IMG/VR virus record: IMGVR_UViG_3300027917_000127
Span: 1-30,773 of that record
Reading direction: 5' to 3' (one strand)
DNA: 30,773 nt
DNA from: a virus
Part shown: in pieces, positions 8,476-15,720 of the stretch
How positions within the stretch are numbered: position 1 is the first letter of the stretch
Layout of the letters: each line of letters opens with the position of its first letter
Program-made: the position numbers and the translations under genes
Notes under the pieces: model-generated
What the model saw: the letters and a program-made list of their open reading frames with translations, nothing else
Told to the model about the DNA's origin: nothing
The model's database searches: none

Positions 8476-8724
8476 CTATAAGAGTTTATCTAAAAATTTC
8501 AATATAATATTACCGAAAATTGTAAGTGCCGTGGTATAAAGCGCCAATCGTTGTGTCTTAGAAAGGCCATTCTTCCTTAATAACTCCTCAAGGTGGTTTC
8601 GTACAAACCCATCTAAAGTATCAACCTTTGTTTCGACACGTCGAATGTGCTCTCCCATTTCGGCTCGGCACAATAAAAATTGTTGCGAATCTCCAAATGC
8701 TTCAAACTCTATGTTCTTGCCCAT
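8476..8724 (-). CDS. Small coiled-coil protein with one C-terminal membrane segment
   Basis: An 82-residue protein. Residues about 20-50 are charged and helical (MGEHIRRVETKVDTLDGFVR), and residues about 56-80 are hydrophobic (LALYTTALTIFGNIILKFLD), suggesting one membrane span with a short basic C-terminus. The coiled coil plus C-terminal membrane anchor resembles the haemolysin XhlA type seen in Bacillus phages, which would make it a candidate holin accessory, but no endolysin is present in the window. Its stop is TAG. The next gene follows in a different frame. Confidence 0.6.
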   Translation of the reverse strand: MGKNIEFEAFGDSQQFLLCRAEMGEHIRRVETKVDTLDGFVRNHLEELLRKNGLSKTQRLALYTTALTIFGNIILKFLDKLL

Positions 8725-8733
8725 TGTCTCACC

Positions 8734-9075
8734 TCACGAATACGAGACAGAATCTAACGCCCGTTCTACCAATGTATATACGCGAATCGTATTTCCCTCA
8801 GAATCCCACCAGTTATCTCTCACTACAATCTCGTATTGTTCCCCCGAAATGATTATGCGATTGCCTTCCAAGACATACTCAATATTATCTACATCAGGAT
8901 GAAATGTTACCTGATATCTCTTCCGGCGCCATACCCCAAAATCATGGTACTCCTGTTCCGGCCTCCGGTCTGGATGGATTGTCGTTACTAGCACTCGATA
9001 TTCTGTCCATGTCAGCGCTGGATCACCATACGCATCGACGCTTCCTTCTGTTTTATGTAGGACGCTCACCAACAT
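8734..9075 (-). CDS. Head-tail adaptor (head closure-like) protein
   Basis: A 113-residue protein with the features of phage head-tail joining proteins (H_T_join type): an N-terminal strand, a TWTEYRVLVTTIHPDRRPEQ region, a YQVTFHPDVD strand, a GNRIIISGEQYEIVVRD strand and a TIRVYTLVERA end. GTG 9084 is in frame, but the ribosome site AGGTGA covers it, so ATG 9075 is the likely start. It overlaps the end of the fibre gene by about 20 bases. Its place before the tail terminator agrees with a head-closure role. Confidence 0.75.
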   Translation of the reverse strand: MLVSVLHKTEGSVDAYGDPALTWTEYRVLVTTIHPDRRPEQEYHDFGVWRRKRYQVTFHPDVDNIEYVLEGNRIIISGEQYEIVVRDNWWDSEGNTIRVYTLVERALDSVSYS

Positions 9076-11602
9076 CTCTCTCACCTATATTTACTTTTGG
9101 AAGTACAATTGATGGTATTCGTGTATGAGCCGCGCCTCTCCTTACGGCAGGAATCTTAAATCGCACAAAGATAGCATCGACTGAGAAACTTTTTGATTTT
9201 GTTCCTGACTCGAATAGAATCGCGTCTACTGTAAATGTCTTTGTGATCCCTAACTGTTTCAAGTAGGCATCTGTGGTAAAGGTCTTTAATGCCCCTAATT
9301 GTTTTAGATAAGAATCTACTGTAAATGATTTTTCGGCCGCGAGTTGTTTCAAATACGCATCTGTTGTAAAGGTCTTTTCAATCCCTAATTGTTTTAAGTA
9401 GGCGTCCACCGTAAAGGTTTGTGTGACCTCCACTTGCTTGAATAGGGCATCCACAGTCATGCTCTTCTCTACTCCCAATTGCTTAAAGAACGCATCGACT
9501 GTAAAGGTCTTTAAGGTTTCACTTGTAACAAGAATTGCATCAACCGTAAAGGTCTTCTCAAACCCAAGTCCCTTTAACCACGCATCGACAGTAAATGTCT
9601 TCTCTGCTGCTAATTGCTTTAAATAGGCATCGACTGTCATGCTCTTTTCGATCCCGAGTTGTTTTAAGTACGCATCAACGGTCATCGATTTTTCGATTGC
9701 CACCTGTTTCAAGAACGCATCGACCGTCATAGTCTTCGGCTTTGCAAGTTGTTTCAGATAGGCATCTACCGTAAACGTCTTTTCCAAAGTATATATAAGG
9801 AACGCATCTACCGTAAACGTCTTTTCTCTACCCAACTGTTTTAATAGGGCATCTACTGTAAACGTTTTCTCCAACGCAATCGCATGTAAAAATGCATCAA
9901 CCGTTAAAGTCTTTTCTACCCCCAACTGTTTGAAGAACGCATCAACGGTGAGTGTCTTAATCCCCCGTAGTTTGATCCATGCATCTACCGTGAAGGTTTT
10001 TTCTATTCCTTCGCGTTTCAAATAGGCATCAACCGTGAGAGACTTCTCCACCCCTAATTGCTTAAGAAAGGCATCAACCGTCATGGTCTGTGTGACATTG
10101 AGTTGCTTCAAAAGCGCATCGACTGTATAAGTTTTTTCTACCCCAATTTGTTTTAAGTAGGCATCGACAGTCATCGTCTTTTCTAACCCAATGGCGTGTA
10201 AGAAGGCATCGACTGTAAAATCTTTCTCCAATCCCAATGCACGTAAATAGGCATCAACTGTGAATGTCTTTTCCAGTCCCAATGCCTTGAGATATCCATC
10301 AACTGTAAAGGTCTTCTCTACGGCTAACTGCTTGAAATACGCGTCGGCTGTGAGTGTTTTTTCAACTGCTACCTGTTTGAGATACCCATCAACTGTGAAT
10401 GTCTTTCCGACATTTGTTTGTTTTAAGTAAGCATCTACCGTGAAGGTTTTTGTTAGTGTAGTGGCTCCACCTGTTCCCGTTTCCATATGTCTATAAAGTA
10501 CATAATAGGTGCTTGTGCCATCAAAGCGAGAATAGGATAAAGCCGCCCACCCATTTCTTTGTTTTTTTTCAGAGGCAAAATACCTAACATATCCGGCACT
10601 ATATCCCTCTAATTGGCTCATCCCACTCCAAGAGCTTGCAGAATAATCATAAGTTTGGATATAAACATCCTCATAGCTACTTGAAAAATTATACCCCGCA
10701 ACATTGATAATATCATCAACCTCTCCCACCTCGGTTTTTAAAATATGGCAACCTGAGTTTCCCATATCCGCATCCGAACCATGATTAGGAAAACTACTAA
10801 ATGACTCGCCCAATGTGCTTGAGCGAGAAAAAACCGCCCCCGTATCATAGAGGTTATAGGTTCCATCCGCAAAAACCATGATATTAGTGCCAATACTCCC
10901 ATGCAAGCGCCCGCCCACGTTATTAGTGCCAAAAGAAAATCCCGTATCTGAATCAGAGCAGGTTTCCCAAGCGGGCGTGCCTGTATTATAATATTCTAAA
11001 GTGCTTGTTGAATAATTATACCGTTTGGATAGTCCTGTTCGGGCTGATCCCATAGCCGTTACAATATGGATATAATCCCCATCCCACACCACCGCCGAGG
11101 CGCGGCAATAATTGGTGGATCCAAAATCAAAGATTTCTATTTCTGATCCCCAATTAGCGCCTCCATCCTCTGAAACCATAATACTCATCGCTTTGGTATC
11201 GGGGGAAAACCCCACCACTATGCGCTCATTGGTATTATCATAATGTGCGGAAACATACCCAGTTGAAGCTATTAAAGCCCCTTGATCTGAAAAAGAAAGC
11301 GTACTTACAGGCGCCCGTTGTACGTGCAAATCGGCGCTCGAGTCTATATAAAAAACCCATATATACTCAATAGTGGAATATACACCAATGATCATGTACG
11401 CATTAACGATTGACTTAGTCCAATTGGCGGCGGATGCCACCGTAGTGGTGGAGAAAGAGGTAGGCTCAGCCGCATTGCCTTCATATAAGACTAGATTATC
11501 ACTTGCATCCACCGCAAGCACATAGGGGATATTGGAAGCATCCCGCACATGCGCCAAGGGATAAATATCATCGGTATCGCTTACCACCGTCACCGTTGCC
11601 AT
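9053..11602 (-). CDS. Large fibre protein: beta-propeller-like N-terminus plus 29 tandem 15-residue repeats
   Basis: An 849-residue protein. Residues about 1-380 look like a sialidase/BNR beta-propeller, with one clear Asp box (SEDGGANWGS) and repeating strand patterns. Residues about 385-825 are roughly 29 tandem repeats of 15 residues with consensus KTFTVDAYLKQLGVE; nearly every unit keeps T-V-D-A. The last about 25 residues are basic and different. There is no signal peptide. The ATG directly follows the TAG stop of the upstream gene in the same frame. A trimeric fibre shaft with a glycan-binding or hydrolysing head is the likeliest role. The 15-residue period recalls the triple beta-spiral of adenovirus and reovirus fibres, but this is inference. 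Confidence 0.85.
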   Translation of the reverse strand: MATVTVVSDTDDIYPLAHVRDASNIPYVLAVDASDNLVLYEGNAAEPTSFSTTTVASAANWTKSIVNAYMIIGVYSTIEYIWVFYIDSSADLHVQRAPVSTLSFSDQGALIASTGYVSAHYDNTNERIVVGFSPDTKAMSIMVSEDGGANWGSEIEIFDFGSTNYCRASAVVWDGDYIHIVTAMGSARTGLSKRYNYSTSTLEYYNTGTPAWETCSDSDTGFSFGTNNVGGRLHGSIGTNIMVFADGTYNLYDTGAVFSRSSTLGESFSSFPNHGSDADMGNSGCHILKTEVGEVDDIINVAGYNFSSSYEDVYIQTYDYSASSWSGMSQLEGYSAGYVRYFASEKKQRNGWAALSYSRFDGTSTYYVLYRHMETGTGGATTLTKTFTVDAYLKQTNVGKTFTVDGYLKQVAVEKTLTADAYFKQLAVEKTFTVDGYLKALGLEKTFTVDAYLRALGLEKDFTVDAFLHAIGLEKTMTVDAYLKQIGVEKTYTVDALLKQLNVTQTMTVDAFLKQLGVEKSLTVDAYLKREGIEKTFTVDAWIKLRGIKTLTVDAFFKQLGVEKTLTVDAFLHAIALEKTFTVDALLKQLGREKTFTVDAFLIYTLEKTFTVDAYLKQLAKPKTMTVDAFLKQVAIEKSMTVDAYLKQLGIEKSMTVDAYLKQLAAEKTFTVDAWLKGLGFEKTFTVDAILVTSETLKTFTVDAFFKQLGVEKSMTVDALFKQVEVTQTFTVDAYLKQLGIEKTFTTDAYLKQLAAEKSFTVDSYLKQLGALKTFTTDAYLKQLGITKTFTVDAILFESGTKSKSFSVDAIFVRFKIPAVRRGAAHTRIPSIVLPKVNIGERDVGERPT
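9150..10452 (-). repeat. Tandem 45-bp coding repeat array (about 29 units)
   Basis: Units of 45 bases encode the 15-residue motif KTFTVDAYLKQLGVE. The DNA units differ at many synonymous positions, for example in the codons for the T-V-D-A core, so protein sequence is kept while DNA has drifted. A few units are 14 residues long (ending LRGI and YTLE). The position opposite LKQ is variable (LRA, LHA, IKL, LVT). Confidence 0.92.
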
Positions 11603-12400
11603 CTAAAACACCACTTCCTCCTCTTGGGCAACGGGTTGCGGAGTGCCTAAATTAGCCCCACCCGCGCGGAGCATCCAATAAGTTGTGCCCTCAAGCTCCA
11701 CTTGGAGAGTTTCCACTTCTTTATGATCCCACCCGTATTGCTCCAAATCCATGATAAATAAGATCTCAGGAGGAATCATACTCGAACCATCGGGTGTCCC
11801 ATAGACTAACCCAAAACGAAGCACAGAATCCGACACATCGGATGCAATATCCTTGACCTGATTGATAGGATAATACCCTTCTACGCCTCCTTCTCGTTCC
11901 ACATACACCCAATTGAGATAGGCCTGAAACTCCGTTTTCACGAACCACCGAATCTCATATCCAATGTTTAATAGACTTGTTGTTAATGGGGTTACCTTAG
12001 TAATTAAATCCCATCGTCGGCGATCATTCCTCACTCGCACATATTGCTTCACTAAGGCATCATCGCCTGCCGGAGGTTGTCGCACATTATAAGTCTGTTG
12101 CCACCCGAAAGTATTTTCGAGTTCCCAATTCCCTCCACTTTCTCCCTCATATTGGTTCTTATTTGAACTCCAATGCGTCGAGAACCGATCCCATCCTGCC
12201 CCCGTTTGAAACCAAATACGGGTATTGGCATAGATCGCGGGTTCAGTAATAAACTCACGTAACGCAAAAGGCCGATATCCAATGCACGAATAGGGGAAAT
12301 AAAACCCGAGATCATATCCTCGGACACTTTTATAAATGTAATCTCCTACCTGATTGGAGGTTATTGAATCTACAACCGATGTTAATTGAATGTTACTCAT
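11603..12400 (-). CDS. Structural protein of unknown type, fused-frame neighbour of the fibre
   Basis: A 265-residue protein rich in aromatic residues (YKSVRGYDLGFYFPYS, WNLELENTFGW-like and IRWFVKTEFQAYLNWVYV segments), suggesting a beta-rich virion protein. It begins ATG within an ATGA overlap with the YkgJ-like gene and ends QEEEVVF at a TAG, which is followed at once by the in-frame ATG of the large fibre. It could serve as the base or chaperone of the fibre. No named family is recognised. Confidence 0.7.
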   Translation of the reverse strand: MSNIQLTSVVDSITSNQVGDYIYKSVRGYDLGFYFPYSCIGYRPFALREFITEPAIYANTRIWFQTGAGWDRFSTHWSSNKNQYEGESGGNWELENTFGWQQTYNVRQPPAGDDALVKQYVRVRNDRRRWDLITKVTPLTTSLLNIGYEIRWFVKTEFQAYLNWVYVEREGGVEGYYPINQVKDIASDVSDSVLRFGLVYGTPDGSSMIPPEILFIMDLEQYGWDHKEVETLQVELEGTTYWMLRAGGANLGTPQPVAQEEEVVF

Positions 12401-12849
12401 ACATAATCATCTCCATCAGGGATTTGTCCTTTCAAATTCCATCCGTACTTTCTCCCCCACCGCATCGCATGATCCCGAATAACCATCATTTGAAGCAGGA
12501 ATAATGGGTCGCGTTCTTGACGTTCGGTGTTATTTAATACGTACCTTCCCTTCACACGAAGAGGCTCACGCTCATTTCGCCGACCACACACATAGAGCCG
12601 ACACGGATATGGTCGAATCTTATAGATAGCACATAGGCCTTTCTCCTTATTTCGAAAGGGACATTCCCCTTCGATCGCGAGAAATCTCGGATTCCGTGTA
12701 TGAATAGTTACTGATGATTGAAAGTGGTTTAATAGCTTTGGAAATTTCTTTCGTAATCGGGAAGAAATCAACCGATATTCTTGTCGAGATAACGCAATCC
12801 GCCTACAACATTCCCCACAGTTGAAGCAATACCACGGGCCTTGACTCAT
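12397..12849 (-). CDS. YkgJ-type CxxCxxCC putative metal-binding protein
   Basis: A 150-residue protein. The N-terminus has CFNCGECCRR (C-x2-C-x2-CC at residues 8-15), and the middle has ECPFRNKEKGLCAIYKIRPY followed by PCRLYVC, the second cysteine set typical of the YkgJ / CxxCxxCC (PF03692) family, which is thought to bind zinc or an iron-sulfur cluster. The family is mostly cellular, and its place inside a virion gene block is unusual. It overlaps both neighbours by ATGA-type junctions, so it is a true operon member. Its role for the virus is unknown; metal loading of a neighbouring protein is one possibility. Confidence 0.85.
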   Translation of the reverse strand: MSQGPWYCFNCGECCRRIALSRQEYRLISSRLRKKFPKLLNHFQSSVTIHTRNPRFLAIEGECPFRNKEKGLCAIYKIRPYPCRLYVCGRRNEREPLRVKGRYVLNNTERQERDPLFLLQMMVIRDHAMRWGRKYGWNLKGQIPDGDDYV

Positions 12850-13313
12850 TTACTCCATGCCGCCTTACCAAATCCTAATCGCTGGCTCGATAATTCTACT
12901 GATCCATCCTCTCGGATATACATAATCCGGTGTGCATCGTATCGACGTTTCCGGCCTCGAATTTTATGAACTCCCAAGGCATAAATAATCTCGCGTCGAT
13001 TAACCTCTGCTCCCTCTCCTGCCATTGAGAACTTTGTTTCTACAAAATTCTTCCGAAAGAACGTGAGATAATCCCCTCTCCCAAGATGAACCTCGTAGTG
13101 TGGCAAAGGAATTGCTAATACCGCTGTCCCCGCGGCAGTTACCTTTTCCGCAAATTCTGGATGGAATGGATATAACCCAAACTTACATAGCCTATCGTGT
13201 TCGACCTCCCCATACAAATGCTCTTTCCCCGTTTCGGGATGGAACTGAGGAAAGACTGTTCCATCTGTATAGAAGGCAACCCATTGAAACACCAAAGGGT
13301 GATTGGTCGCCAA
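12846..13313 (-). CDS. Conserved-looking virion-block protein, unknown function
   Basis: A 155-residue protein from a TTG at 13,313, with a G-rich TAGGGGGA ribosome site upstream that overlaps the previous stop. The N-terminus (FQWVAFYTDGTVFPQFHPET) resembles short phage proteins that open with a W-x-A-x-Y-x-D-G-T strand, and the protein ends in a basic region (KIRGRKRRYDAHRIMYIRED) and a SQRLGFG motif. It overlaps the start of the YkgJ-like gene by ATGA. No catalytic motif is seen. The two genes may act together because they are translationally coupled. Confidence 0.7.
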   Translation of the reverse strand: MATNHPLVFQWVAFYTDGTVFPQFHPETGKEHLYGEVEHDRLCKFGLYPFHPEFAEKVTAAGTAVLAIPLPHYEVHLGRGDYLTFFRKNFVETKFSMAGEGAEVNRREIIYALGVHKIRGRKRRYDAHRIMYIREDGSVELSSQRLGFGKAAWSK

Positions 13314-13326
13314 TTAAACAGTCCCC

Positions 13327-13905
13327 CTAAGTCTCATCATATGTCCATGTAAGAGTTTCGCTATCTTGCTGACCCGGCGATGCTCCGTTTGCAACGGTAT
13401 CGACTTTTACCTGTAACACCGCATAGTAACAACTATTTCCACTCACGGTGATAGATGTAGTTGTATCAATCTGACATTTTGATCCAGATGTATAATCCGT
13501 AATTGGATCGCTCTTGTTCGTTTGTCCGCTGTAATAGGTATGACCTGTCTCTAGGTCGTCTCCTGTTGTCCCGGGAGTTCCTGATGCTTGATCATAACTT
13601 CCTGATGGGCATCCAAAATCCCCTGAGTCTCGGGCTCCTACGCGCATTTCGCCACTTGTACCCCATGTCCATGTTCCAAAAGAACCATCCGAATAGAGAT
13701 AGAAGTTCTCAATCGAAGTAAAAGTCCCTGTCATTTCCAAGCAGATGTGCTTCCAGTATGAGTAATTAAACCCAGCAGAGGGAATCACAATCGGATTGCT
13801 CGTGCCATCGTCATAGGCATCTGCCGTACAAAATCTCGCATTCGTAATGGTACTTAGTGTAGGGCCTGCGCCGTTAGCCTCTTTCACGGTTGCTGTTGCT
13901 GCCAT
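13327..13905 (-). CDS. Beta-rich structural protein, possible decoration or neck fibre
   Basis: A 192-residue protein rich in Thr, Ser, Gly and Tyr, without long helices. Segments such as IPSAGFNYSYWKHICLEMTG, FYLYSDGSFGTWTWG and CYYAVLQVKVDTVANGASPG suggest a beta-sandwich. The C-terminal GQQDSETLTWTYDET is typical of small virion surface proteins. The ribosome site is GAGGTGA. Its place between the gp6-like connector and unknown virion genes suggests a neck or head decoration role. Confidence 0.68.
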   Translation of the reverse strand: MAATATVKEANGAGPTLSTITNARFCTADAYDDGTSNPIVIPSAGFNYSYWKHICLEMTGTFTSIENFYLYSDGSFGTWTWGTSGEMRVGARDSGDFGCPSGSYDQASGTPGTTGDDLETGHTYYSGQTNKSDPITDYTSGSKCQIDTTTSITVSGNSCYYAVLQVKVDTVANGASPGQQDSETLTWTYDET

Positions 13906-13917
13906 TTATTTTTCACC

Positions 13918-14775
13918 TCATATAATTCCAATCATTATTTTTCGCCCAACCCGGCTCAACAGACGATCAATATGTGCTTGAAGGCGCTCAATGTGTTGGG
14001 CATGCGCCGTTCCTTTCGCAAATCGTACCTGTTGTTCTACTAGCCGAAATTCCTCAATTCCCCATCCCGAATCAAGCAAAAGCAAAATCCAAATCGCCGC
14101 GAAACACGCCGATAGCTCACTCGCTAAGGTTGGGATTGAGCTATATCCATAGGTATATTCAATCTTCACATTTCGATTTCCTGTCTCAGGGGCCTCCACA
14201 AATTCGATCCAACTCTGATTGTCCGTGATATAGGGCCAATAATCATCATCTACCCCATCACCATCGGCCTCAGTTTGAGTATCCCAACCAGTGCCTCCTG
14301 CTTCCCGCAGTGAAACGGCCGTGATACTTTGCACAGGATATTTCTCTAAGATAAATACCTTTTTTAGACTATCCCCATCGAAATAATCTGTCTTGGCATT
14401 TGCATTGGAGAAGACCTGCCCTGTCTCTTCTTCTACAAAATCATCTGCGCTCGCAATTGCGAGAGCAAATGCTTCTTCACTCACGCTGGAATACGCATAG
14501 TCCACCGTTATCGCGGTATCTGTTCCCGGGGCACTTGCTAAGATAATTTGTCCGCTATTTCCATTGACTGACGACACCGTTACGGGACTCCCATCCACGT
14601 AGACTGTAACATCTGTTATGGTAATACTCTCACTCCCATTCACATCGGCGAGTGGATAGTATTCCGTATAGAAGGTCGTCTCACTGTTATCACCAGTTCC
14701 GAGCGATTCCCCTACAACATAGGTAGGTTCCTGCCCACTAAAGTAACGAACTTGTGCGTGTGTTGTGTATGCCAT
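13918..14775 (-). CDS. Head-tail connector (HK97 gp6-like) with inserted Ig-like domain
   Basis: A 285-residue protein. The short N-terminus (YTTHAQVRYFSG) and residues about 115-285 form the helical gp6-like connector: ALAIASADDFVEEETGQVF, a YFDGDSLKKVFILEKYPVQS strand, VKIEYTYGYSSIP and a long C-terminal helix pair. Between them, residues about 25-110 carry a beta domain (VTVYVDGSPVTVSSVNGN, ASAPGTDTAITVDYAYSS) that closely parallels the insert in the first tail tube paralog. Connectors of this type form the ring below the portal. The insert probably decorates the neck. Confidence 0.82.
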   Translation of the reverse strand: MAYTTHAQVRYFSGQEPTYVVGESLGTGDNSETTFYTEYYPLADVNGSESITITDVTVYVDGSPVTVSSVNGNSGQIILASAPGTDTAITVDYAYSSVSEEAFALAIASADDFVEEETGQVFSNANAKTDYFDGDSLKKVFILEKYPVQSITAVSLREAGGTGWDTQTEADGDGVDDDYWPYITDNQSWIEFVEAPETGNRNVKIEYTYGYSSIPTLASELSACFAAIWILLLLDSGWGIEEFRLVEQQVRFAKGTAHAQHIERLQAHIDRLLSRVGRKIMIGII

Positions 14776-14784
14776 GAGATCCCC

Positions 14785-15219
14785 TCACAGCCGTTGTCGA
14801 TGACCTTGTAGCCATACGGTCACATCGGCTGATTCTGTTGCCAATGTTGCATATAGCGTTATTCTGATCCAATTACAAGGCAACACATTCTCAAAATACG
14901 GATCAACCAATACATCTGTTGTATAGAGTGGAAAGCTCGAACCAAACCGCCAATGATCGTAATTCCCTGCTGCCAATGTTGGGTCACTCCCTATTGCGTC
15001 GATAAAGGCAGGCGTTCCCCCATGTCCTTCATCATCCATCGCCCAATCGATACTGATTGTGATTCCATCACTTGTGGCCGCATTCTCAATAAATACCGTG
15101 AGATCTGTCACTCCTGCCACCCACATATATAAATGGGTCGCATTCGCGGCTTCATCAGCAACCGAATAGGTCGCCGAAAAGTTAAGAGGTCTCCTTTCCA
15201 CAATTTTTGTTATTGCCAT
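14785..15219 (-). CDS. Virion surface protein, tandem paralog B
   Basis: A 144-residue beta-rich protein. It aligns over its whole length with the 142-residue gene just upstream: RPLNFSATYSVADEA, AGVTDLTVFIEN, an ISIDWAMDDEGHGG strand, DHWRFGSSFPLYTTDVLVDP, NVLPCNWIRI and the identical ending QGHRQRL. The pair arose by tandem duplication. The fold pattern is that of a small jelly roll or Ig-like decoration protein. The ribosome site is GTGAGGG. Confidence 0.72.
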   Translation of the reverse strand: MAITKIVERRPLNFSATYSVADEAANATHLYMWVAGVTDLTVFIENAATSDGITISIDWAMDDEGHGGTPAFIDAIGSDPTLAAGNYDHWRFGSSFPLYTTDVLVDPYFENVLPCNWIRITLYATLATESADVTVWLQGHRQRL

Positions 15220-15232
15220 TTTTTTCCCTCAC

Positions 15233-15661
15233 TTATAATCGTTGGCGATGCCCCTGAATCCATACGGTCGCTTCGGATGCGGCCGCAGTTCCATACATTC
15301 GAATCCTAATAAAATTGCAAGGCAATACATCTGAAAAATACGGATCAACTACAACATCTGTGGTGTAGGTCGGGAATCGCGAACCAAATCGCCAATTGTC
15401 AGACACTCCAGCATTGATCGTCGGACTACTCCCTAACGCATCAATATATACTCCGCTCGCTCCATGTCCTGCTTGGTTCATCGCCCAAGCAATACTCACA
15501 GTCATTTGAGCCGAGGCATGGGTATTCTCAACTAAAATTGAAAGATCAGTTATCCCTGCAACCGAAAGAATCAAGTCTGTCGCGTTGCCTGCCCCAATTC
15601 CCAATGTATAACTATCAGAGAAATTCAGAGGTCTATCTTTCTGTACTGGCACTACTGGCAT
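15233..15661 (-). CDS. Virion surface protein, tandem paralog A
   Basis: A 142-residue beta-rich protein, the paralog of the following gene (RPLNFSDSYTLGIGAG, AGITDLSILVEN, DNWRFGSRFPTYTTDVVVDP, DVLPCNFIRI, ending QGHRQRL). It starts at ATG 15,661 behind GAGGGA, just downstream of a strong terminator-like hairpin and T-tract that follow the decoration gene. It may therefore be expressed at a lower level than the capsid genes. A head or neck decoration role is inferred. Confidence 0.72.
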   Translation of the reverse strand: MPVVPVQKDRPLNFSDSYTLGIGAGNATDLILSVAGITDLSILVENTHASAQMTVSIAWAMNQAGHGASGVYIDALGSSPTINAGVSDNWRFGSRFPTYTTDVVVDPYFSDVLPCNFIRIRMYGTAAASEATVWIQGHRQRL

Positions 15662-15684
15662 TTTTTTGTCCCTCGAATTATCAT

Positions 15685-15720
15685 AAAAAAAAATAAAGGT
15701 AGCCCGCCTTACGGCGCTAC
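15685..15720 (-). terminator. Hairpin and T-tract after the decoration gene
   Basis: On the minus strand GTAGC-GCC, a GTAA loop, GGC, two unpaired G and GCTAC form an eight-pair hairpin (15,720-15,699), followed by CTTTATTTTTTTTT (to 15,685). The stop codon of the decoration gene lies in the 3' arm. A T-tract alone terminates in archaea and the hairpin would also suit bacteria. It could limit readthrough from the highly expressed capsid genes. Confidence 0.7.
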
